Source: Gemmatimonadota bacterium (GTDB taxonomy: Bacteria; JBHIER01; G020348925). From it: a stretch of 64,000 bases of DNA. The DNA lies in NCBI GenBank assembly GCA_020348925.1, contig CP070758.1, positions 402,497 to 466,496 on the forward strand. Direction: 5' to 3'. How positions within the stretch are numbered: position 1 is the stretch's first letter; each line of letters begins with the position of its first letter. This document shows positions 55,199 to 61,512 of this stretch, in pieces. The position numbers were made by a program, and so were the translations under genes. Under the pieces are notes generated by a model. That model was given only the letters and a program-made list of their open reading frames with translations, was not told the DNA's origin and ran no database searches.

Positions 55199-55500
55199 TC
55201 AATGCATATACGACCAATACACTAACGTATAATTCAGAACTGTGCACCGGATGTAAAATGTGCAGCACGGTGTGCCCGCAGGCTGTATTTGCGCAGGAGA
55301 AACAAATTGCCCGGATTGTCAATCCGGAAAGCTGTATTGAATGTGGAGCCTGTCAGCGAAATTGTCCCACAGGTGCGATTTTTGTGGAGAGTGGTGTTGG
55401 GTGCGCGTATGCGATGATGTATGCAGCCTTGACCGGTAAAAAAGAGCCGACTTGCGGAGGCGAGGATGAGCCGTCTTGCTGCTGCTCTTCGGACAATTAG
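55195..55500 (+). CDS. hgcB: Mercury methylation ferredoxin HgcB
   Basis: This 101-residue 2x[4Fe-4S] ferredoxin supplies electrons to return HgcA cobalt to Co(I) and may help deliver Hg(II). The clusters are C17TGC20KMC23STVC27P and C47IEC50GAC53QRNC57P. The latter contains the HgcB-type ECGAC motif. GVGCAYAMM carries the extra conserved Cys70, and the C-terminus ends in a triple Cys (95-97), matching the paired terminal cysteines of HgcB. The ATG at 55195 overlaps the hgcA stop by four bases, so translation is coupled; AGGGGG is 7 nt upstream. Confidence 0.96.
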   Translation: MINAYTTNTLTYNSELCTGCKMCSTVCPQAVFAQEKQIARIVNPESCIECGACQRNCPTGAIFVESGVGCAYAMMYAALTGKKEPTCGGEDEPSCCCSSDN

Positions 55501-56029
55501 GAAAGTTTGAGGAAATAATTATAAGTGATAGAAAAATGAAAAAGTTCCGATCCCTCTTTCCGTTAAAATTGCACCCGGAACGGAGCCCGTAAAGTTTTAT
55601 TCAGATGATTCGGAGCCTGATTCATTCATAAACTCGTACAACGCGAATCAGAGAGATATGTCTGTATTCAGGTTACGTCACATCATCTGATATGACAACC
55701 TTTTAGGCTGTGAATTTCGTAACATATCATTTATATATTTATCACTGTGCCTCCCTGTGGGATAATTTAATATTCTCCGGAGCCTCTGCGTCTCTGCGGA
55801 GAATAATCAAGGTCAGACGTCAAAATTTTCAGTGTTCAATCCCAATAAATCACAAGCGCAGTGCTTGTATTTCGAAACATTCTTCGCGGCGCTGAAACCC
55901 TGTTTCTTTGAAAAATGGCTTTGAAACCTGCCACACGTGAAATTGTTTTGTACAATCATAAAAGCTTTATATACAGCAAGTTAGGAAATTTACACCCGGA
56001 TCGTATTGGATGGGTCAGATAAAATTTTC
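55501..56029. other. Intergenic region with a short inverted repeat
   Basis: About 530 bp follow hgcB with no plausible gene. TATTCTCCG (55771-55779) and CGGAGAATA (55797-55805) form a 9-bp inverted repeat around a CTCTGCGTCTCTG spacer, a sequence type common as dispersed intergenic repeats. No clear terminator for the hgc operon was found. Confidence 0.45.
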
Positions 56030-56058
56030 TTGACAATATTATTTCGGCGCACTATTAT
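56030..56058 (+). promoter_or_regulatory. Strong sigma70-type promoter for the HU gene
   Basis: TTGACA (56030-56035), a 17-bp spacer and TATTAT (56053-56058) lie 60 nt upstream of the HU start. Confidence 0.7.
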
Positions 56059-56117
56059 ATGTGGAAAGAAAATAACAAGTTAAACATTCCTTTTCACCAC
56101 TATCAGAGGAGGAGGAC

Positions 56118-56414
56118 ATGACCATAACTAAGAAGGATCTGGCCTTGAAGGTCAACGAGGTTACGGGACTCAGGAAGAACATGTCGGCAAAGGTTGTGGA
56201 CGCCCTGTTTGCCAGCATGCGGGATACCTTGATTGAAGGAAACCGCATTGAGATTAGGGGCTTCGGGGTGTTTGAGGTAAAAGATACCAAGCCCAAGCCT
56301 GCGGCCCGAAATCCGCGGACGGGCGAGATCATTTATGTGCCCGCTCGTCGGAAGACACACTTCAAACCGGGAAAACTGTTGAAAAAAGAATTGCACAAGC
56401 CACTTGAGGAATAG
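56118..56414 (+). CDS. hup: HU/IHF-family DNA-binding protein
   Basis: This 98-residue nucleoid protein is the typical size. It has the N-terminal helices ITKKDLALKVNEVTGLRKNMSAKVVDAL, the saddle GNRIEIRGFGVFEVKDT and the beta-arm AARNPRTGEIIYVPARRKTHFKPG that bends DNA. It could be HU or an IHF-like paralogue. The ATG follows AGAGGAGGAGGAC, an excellent ribosome site, and a strong promoter precedes it, so high expression is likely. Confidence 0.96.
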   Translation: MTITKKDLALKVNEVTGLRKNMSAKVVDALFASMRDTLIEGNRIEIRGFGVFEVKDTKPKPAARNPRTGEIIYVPARRKTHFKPGKLLKKELHKPLEE

Positions 56415-56590
56415 CGAAAAAACCGAGAAGCGATTATTTACCAATAAAATCGAAGCGTTGCTGGTGCGACAGTTTTCGTCCTTATACGTCAATAATGCAA
56501 GGATAGAGCTTCGGGTGATCAATTTGTTAATTAAGCCGAAGCCCTTCTTCGCTTGATAAGGATTTAACCTTAGGGACATTCGTATCCATA

Positions 56591-57754
56591 TTGCACTCTT
56601 TAGATCCGCCTCCACAACGGCAATATTATTATATTAATACAGATTCTGCTCTCAGGAAACTCCTAAACCACATGAGGCAGACGGCCCGGATCGCCCTCGA
56701 TACGGAAGCCGATAGTCTGCATCATTACTTCGAAAAAGTTTGTCTGATTCAAGTAACGCTTGACCGAATAAACTATATTGTCGATCCATTATCAGGTATC
56801 AACCTTTCGCAATTCCTGAGCATCCTCTCCGACAAGCCTCTTGTCCTGCACGGTGCCGATTATGACTTGCGTATGCTCCGGATAACGTATAGTTTCCGGG
56901 CCGACCGGGATGTGTCGGACACCATGCTGGCGGCACAACTCCTCGGCTACGAACAGTTCGGTTTGGCGGCGCTGGTGCAACGCTTCTTTGAAACGACGTT
57001 GACTAAAAGCGGGCAGAAGTCCGATTGGTCTCGACGACCGTTGAGCCAAAAGCAGTTGGAATATGCCAGCAATGATACGCGCTTTCTTGAACCGCTGGCG
57101 AAGACGCTTCACGGTCAATTGCATAAACTCGGCCGGTGGGATTGGTACCGGGAAACATGCGCTCGCATGGTCGAATCCACCAAACATAATAGCTTTTTGC
57201 GTGATTCCGAAAACGCTTGGCGCATTAAGGGCTGGAGCTCCTTGGACAGAAGACAGCTGGCTTTTCTGCGCCAAATATGGAATTGGAGAGAACACGAAGC
57301 AAAAAGGGCCGATCTGCCACCCTTCAGGGTCATGAACAACCAACAAATAATAGACCTTGCGGTTTGGTCGGCTTCACACCCGAAAGGTTCGCTCGCTGAA
57401 GGTCCCAAGTTGCCGCGCCATATGAGGGGACATCGTCTCGAGCGTCTTCAGAAGATTATTCGGGTAGCGCAGAAGATTCCGGAATCCCAATGGCCCGAAA
57501 AGCAAAGACAGAAATTTCCAACGTACCTCGAACCCGATCTGAAGCAAATTATTGAAGACCTGCAAACCGAATGTTCTCTTAGAGCGGAGGAGCTGAATAT
57601 AACCCCCCCGGCTTTAGCCCCCCGGGCAGCACTGGTGACAATTGCCCGGAATCGCCCTGTAAACATAAAAGAAATCATGGCTTGTGGCCTCATGCGCTGG
57701 CAGGCCACTATATTGGAACCGAGAGTCAGAGGGATTCTAAAAAAATACGAGTGA
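56591..57754 (+). CDS. rnd: Ribonuclease D
   Basis: This 387-residue 3'-5' exoribonuclease acts on tRNA and small-RNA 3' ends. The DEDDy domain has RIALDTEADSLHHY (Asp/Glu), VLHGADYDLRML (Asp) and QKQLEYASNDTRFLEPLA (Tyr/Asp). An HRDC domain follows (about 215-290, RQLAFLRQIWNWREHEAKRADLPPFRVMNNQQI). The start is set at TTG 56591 because the YYYINTDSALRKLL opening is needed; no good ribosome site was found, so it is uncertain by a few codons. Confidence 0.93.
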   Translation: MHSLDPPPQRQYYYINTDSALRKLLNHMRQTARIALDTEADSLHHYFEKVCLIQVTLDRINYIVDPLSGINLSQFLSILSDKPLVLHGADYDLRMLRITYSFRADRDVSDTMLAAQLLGYEQFGLAALVQRFFETTLTKSGQKSDWSRRPLSQKQLEYASNDTRFLEPLAKTLHGQLHKLGRWDWYRETCARMVESTKHNSFLRDSENAWRIKGWSSLDRRQLAFLRQIWNWREHEAKRADLPPFRVMNNQQIIDLAVWSASHPKGSLAEGPKLPRHMRGHRLERLQKIIRVAQKIPESQWPEKQRQKFPTYLEPDLKQIIEDLQTECSLRAEELNITPPALAPRAALVTIARNRPVNIKEIMACGLMRWQATILEPRVRGILKKYE

Positions 57755-57908
57755 TCTCATAAAAAATTTTCTTATTTCGGAACATGGCTCGGCGTCACCT
57801 CAGCAATCCATGGAATTATTCACCTCATCCGTTACAGGCAAATAAACTTCTGCGTAAGAATCCTCTTTATTTTCCCTCCTCCTCGTTGTAAATTATAGAT
57901 TCTTGTGG

Positions 57909-57925
57909 TTTTGTATTGTACAAAA
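57909..57925. promoter_or_regulatory. 17-bp operator-like palindrome
   Basis: TTTTGTA (57909-57915) and TACAAAA (57919-57925) flank TTG, about 90 nt upstream of the C69 dipeptidase start. It has the shape of a dimeric repressor site; no cognate regulator is in the window. Confidence 0.35.
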
Positions 57926-58012
57926 ACAAAGATGTTGAGAAGGAGAATGACGGTTGCGTTCGTCTCATGCAACAAAACCATGTGTAACCATTTACCATAG
58001 GAAGGAAATAAT

Positions 58013-59650
58013 ATGAAAAGAATCATCCTCCGTATCGCTCTCGCGAACAGCCTCCTTCTTTTTTCACTGGCCTCTCCGGGTATATCCTGTACAAACTTTC
58101 TCATAACAAAAGGGGCTTCGGTCGACGGCTCCACGATGATCTCATATTCCGCCGATTCTCATGTGCTTTATGGAGATCTGTACTACATGCCGGCCGGAAA
58201 TCACAGAGCAGGTGCAATGCTTGACATCTATGATTGGGATACCGGCGATTACCATGGGCAGATAAAACAGGTTGGTCGCACCTACGCAGTTGTCGGTCTC
58301 ATCAACGAGCATCAGGTTGCCATTGGGGAAACGACCTGGGGTGGTCGGGAGGAGCTGGTCGATTCCACAGGCATCATGGATTACGGGAGCCTCATGTACG
58401 TCGCCCTTCACAGGGCCAAGACGGCCAGAGAAGCCATACGGATCATGGGCGATCTTGTTGCTGAATACGGATATAACAGCTCAGGGGAATCCTTTTCCAT
58501 TGCGGATCCGGAAGAAGTGTGGTTCATGGATTTGATCGGCAAAGGGCCTGGCAACACAGGAGCAGTCTGGGTTGCCAGGAAGATTCCGGACGGATATATC
58601 TCCGCCCATGCTAACCAGGCCCGCATTCGCCGGTTTCCTCTGAATGATAAGGAGAACTGTCTCTACGCAGAAGATGTCATATCCTTCGCCAGGGAGAAAG
58701 GTTATTTCAGCGGGGAAGACGAGGAGTTCAGTTTTGCGGATGCATATGCTCCTCTCGATTTCGGCGCACTCAGGTTCTGCGAGGCGAGGGTCTGGAGTAT
58801 GTTTCGCCAGGCGGCCCCCTCACTGAATCTGTCGACCGATTACGTGAATGGCGTCGAAGGTGCTGAGCCATTTCCTCTGTGGATCAAACCCGATACGAAA
58901 CTCTCCCTTCAAGACGTCATGGGTTTTATGAGGGATCATTTTGAGGACTCCGAGTTCGATCTGACGTTCGGGATAGGTGCGGGTCCCTACTGCCTTCCGT
59001 ACCGCTGGCGACCGCTCACGTGGAAGGTGGACGATGTCACCTACTGCAACGAGCGCGCGACATCCACCCAACAGACCGGTTTCTCCTTCGTGACACAATC
59101 CCGATCCTGGTTGCCCGATCCCATCGGCGGCATCATCTGGTTCGGGGTCGATGACACTTACAGCACAGTCTATATCCCCATGTACTGCGGTATCAATGAG
59201 GTGCCGAGGAGTTACGCTGTGGGCACGGCGACCTTTGACGCTTTTTCCTGGGACTCCGCCTTCTGGATCTTCAATTTTGTGGCAAATTTCGCTTACCTCA
59301 GATACTGCGACATGATCGTGGATATCCAGAAAGTGCAGCGAGAATTTGAGGACTCATTTGTGGCCCATCAGCCGGAGATTGAAAAGGCTGCTCTCGCGCT
59401 CTATGAACAGGCCCCACGGTTGGCCAGAGATTACCTTACGGAATATTCGGTCAAGCAGGGTGAGGCTGTCGTAAAGCGCTGGAAGAGGTTGGGGGAGCTT
59501 CTCATTTGGAAATACATGGATGGGAACGTCAAGGACGAGCATGGGGGGGTAACCCATCCCGGTTACGACGAGTCGTGGTACCGACGGATCGTGGAGGAAA
59601 GCGGTGAGCAATTCAAAGTGAGAAAAATAGGCGAGGAGGAAACACATTAG
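58013..59650 (+). CDS. C69-family dipeptidase (exported)
   Basis: This 545-residue Ntn-hydrolase of the PepD/C69 family has a signal peptide (about 1-22) ending at SCTNFLITKGASVDGS. The Cys there is the expected N-terminal nucleophile after processing. Other family segments are LINEHQVAIGETTWGGR, YGYNSSGESFSIADPEEVWFMD, AHANQARIRRFP and a C-terminal GNVKDEHGGVTHPGY. It would cleave dipeptides outside the cytoplasm, complementing the M1 aminopeptidases nearby. The ATG follows AGGAAGGAAAT. Confidence 0.92.
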   Translation: MKRIILRIALANSLLLFSLASPGISCTNFLITKGASVDGSTMISYSADSHVLYGDLYYMPAGNHRAGAMLDIYDWDTGDYHGQIKQVGRTYAVVGLINEHQVAIGETTWGGREELVDSTGIMDYGSLMYVALHRAKTAREAIRIMGDLVAEYGYNSSGESFSIADPEEVWFMDLIGKGPGNTGAVWVARKIPDGYISAHANQARIRRFPLNDKENCLYAEDVISFAREKGYFSGEDEEFSFADAYAPLDFGALRFCEARVWSMFRQAAPSLNLSTDYVNGVEGAEPFPLWIKPDTKLSLQDVMGFMRDHFEDSEFDLTFGIGAGPYCLPYRWRPLTWKVDDVTYCNERATSTQQTGFSFVTQSRSWLPDPIGGIIWFGVDDTYSTVYIPMYCGINEVPRSYAVGTATFDAFSWDSAFWIFNFVANFAYLRYCDMIVDIQKVQREFEDSFVAHQPEIEKAALALYEQAPRLARDYLTEYSVKQGEAVVKRWKRLGELLIWKYMDGNVKDEHGGVTHPGYDESWYRRIVEESGEQFKVRKIGEEETH

Positions 59651-60063
59651 CACGGATCAGTATATTCTCGCGACCATTCAATACTCTTCAGGTGTTTTAA
59701 ATGGTGAATCTCTTGGAAACATTTTCAACGTATGCCACGTCCTATAATGTAAACTTTCGAGAATCGTACAAATTTTCGAAAGGCAGGAGTTGTTTGAAGG
59801 GATGAAGCCTTCTTCAGAGGTGACAGTGGAGCGATCCGAGTAAGCCATGGTTCCAGAACAAAAGTATGTCTGTGAGACCCTCTGGAAAAGTGAGCGACCG
59901 AAGGAGGCTCAGTTCGATAGCGATCACCGTTCGTGTGGAACAACATGCTCGAAGAGACGCCTTATGTGAAGAACGATACCTCCGTATTGATACTATGTAC
60001 CCCTTTTTATTTAACGCTGCGCCTTTGTGGCGAATAATCCGAGAGAAGAGAGGAGCTTGTGAA
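59651..60063. other. Intergenic region, nothing firm
   Basis: This 413-bp gap contains a TATAAT at 59743-59748 without a good -35, and a CTTTCGA/TCGAAAG inverted repeat (59754-59760, 59776-59782). The frame that runs into the next gene from 59866 lacks a ribosome site and a signal peptide. Confidence 0.35.
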
Positions 60064-60717
60064 ATGACAATGAGATCTCTGGTTCTGAACCTTGTTATCG
60101 CAACACTTTTCGTGCTGGATGCAGCCGTTTTTGCTGACACGACCGTCCGAACCCTCACGAAAGAGCTGTCCGTGGAAGAGGCTGAATGGGTATTCATAGA
60201 ACTTCCCATCGGAGAGCTGGAGGTCAAGGGATCCGGTGGTAACGTGCTGTCTTTTCATCTCAAGGTGAAATGTGAGGATCGGGACAGTGATAAATGCCGT
60301 CGCGCAGCCGAGGACATCGAACTCGAGGTGGATCAGCATTCCGACGGCATTGAAATTGGGATCGACCACTGGCCCAAGTTTCGTAACAAGGGCATGTCCC
60401 TTGAAGGTTTTCTCGAGGTACCGCGTCAGCTCGTTCTTGAGATCGACATGGGTGTGGGAGAGGTCGATATCTCCGGTATGGAGGATGACATCGAGATCGA
60501 CATCGGTGTCGGCGAGGTCAGTATCGAGATGAATGAATCTGAGGTCCGATCGGTGAGCCTGGATGCAGGAGTCGGTGATGCGACCCTTCGCGTGGGGGGG
60601 AGAACCATTGAAGGCTCGGGCTTTATCGGCCACGGCCTCGACTGGCGTGAAGGCTCAGGCAAGGCTTATATCGAAATCGACTGCGGTGTGGGATCGATTG
60701 ACGTTTATCTTGATTGA
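60064..60717 (+). CDS. Exported DUF4097/toastrack-like beta protein
   Basis: The protein has 217 residues. The ATG at 60064 follows AGGAGCTTGTGAA and gives a clean signal peptide (about 1-22). The mature part is a repetitive beta-solenoid with short glycine-turn repeats: PIGELEVKGSG, DMGVGEVDISGMEDDIEIDIGVGEVSIEM, DAGVGDATLRVGG and DCGVGSIDVYLD. This is typical of DUF4097/LiaF-toastrack domains in envelope-stress or adhesin-like proteins. The function is unknown. Confidence 0.8.
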   Translation: MTMRSLVLNLVIATLFVLDAAVFADTTVRTLTKELSVEEAEWVFIELPIGELEVKGSGGNVLSFHLKVKCEDRDSDKCRRAAEDIELEVDQHSDGIEIGIDHWPKFRNKGMSLEGFLEVPRQLVLEIDMGVGEVDISGMEDDIEIDIGVGEVSIEMNESEVRSVSLDAGVGDATLRVGGRTIEGSGFIGHGLDWREGSGKAYIEIDCGVGSIDVYLD

Positions 60718-61512
60718 AGTTCAAAGCAAAGTTTATCTGCAAGACCAAACTGCGAAACCCTCTTCCCAGATATTTAGGAGAGAGGGATTTTTCTGCTCCA
60801 ACCGGTATAAAATCTAAACCACTATTTCAGATATATTGATACCACCTAAAGTGATATTGCGCCTTTTTCTCAATGAATGGTGTGGTCCGTTTTGCTCACG
60901 TAAGGTTCACAAACACCTTTCAACTTCTCAAGCATATTGAGGCAACCGGGAGTATTTATACGAATCAGGCTAATATTTTAAAAATCGATAATAAGGATTT
61001 TTTGAATAACTCCACTTTTGAGGAACAGGATTGGTTTCGTGCCCTCCGGCACTTCGAAGGAGTGATCCGGCGAATAGCATTGTATAAATTTGGGTTAAAA
61101 ATCTTGGGTCAGGAGAGTGAATATAAAGTTTTGAATCATTAAATATGCTTCATTCGGACCGTCCAAAGAGCAGGACAACACCAATTTCCTTAACCGGGGT
61201 TTCCTCGCAGAGATCGGGATTATAAAAACAGCATCAAGGCAGTCTTCCTCGAACTCTCGAGGTACACTCCACCAAAATCAATATGTCACATTCTCAATCT
61301 TGAAAGGGGAAAGTATATAAAAACTTGCTGAAGTATGCGAGTTCTATATGCGGAACTCAGGTGTGATATCAAAACATGTTGAGTTATCCACATTCTCAAA
61401 CCACTCTATTCATGTGGATAACTCCTCCTGGAGAAGATATACAAATATCAAAGAGAATATTTTCTCTCAGATCTGAAGAAATATTGAATGTTTCTTCCAA
61501 ATAGTGCTGAAA
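60718..61512. other. 795-bp intergenic region
   Basis: One frame of 89 codons (60873-61142) is open but has no ribosome site or recognised domain, so I do not call it a gene. The right-hand part is AT-rich and carries two DnaA boxes, listed separately. Confidence 0.4.
61381..61424. promoter_or_regulatory. Inverted pair of consensus DnaA boxes
   Basis: TTATCCACA (61384-61392) and TGTGGATAA (61413-61421) are two exact DnaA 9-mers in inverted orientation. They sit within a perfect 13-bp inverted repeat (GAGTTATCCACAT at 61381-61393 and its complement at 61412-61424). The flanking DNA is AT-rich. No dnaA or dnaN gene is near, so a chromosomal origin is not supported; a DnaA-titrating or regulatory site is possible. 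Confidence 0.5.

Noticed and set aside
60873..61142. 89-codon frame as a gene
   Set aside because: No ribosome site, no recognised domain, AT-rich composition; left as intergenic.
61381..61424. Chromosomal replication origin
   Set aside because: Only two DnaA boxes, and no dnaA, dnaN, rpmH or gid genes nearby; reported only as a DnaA-box pair.
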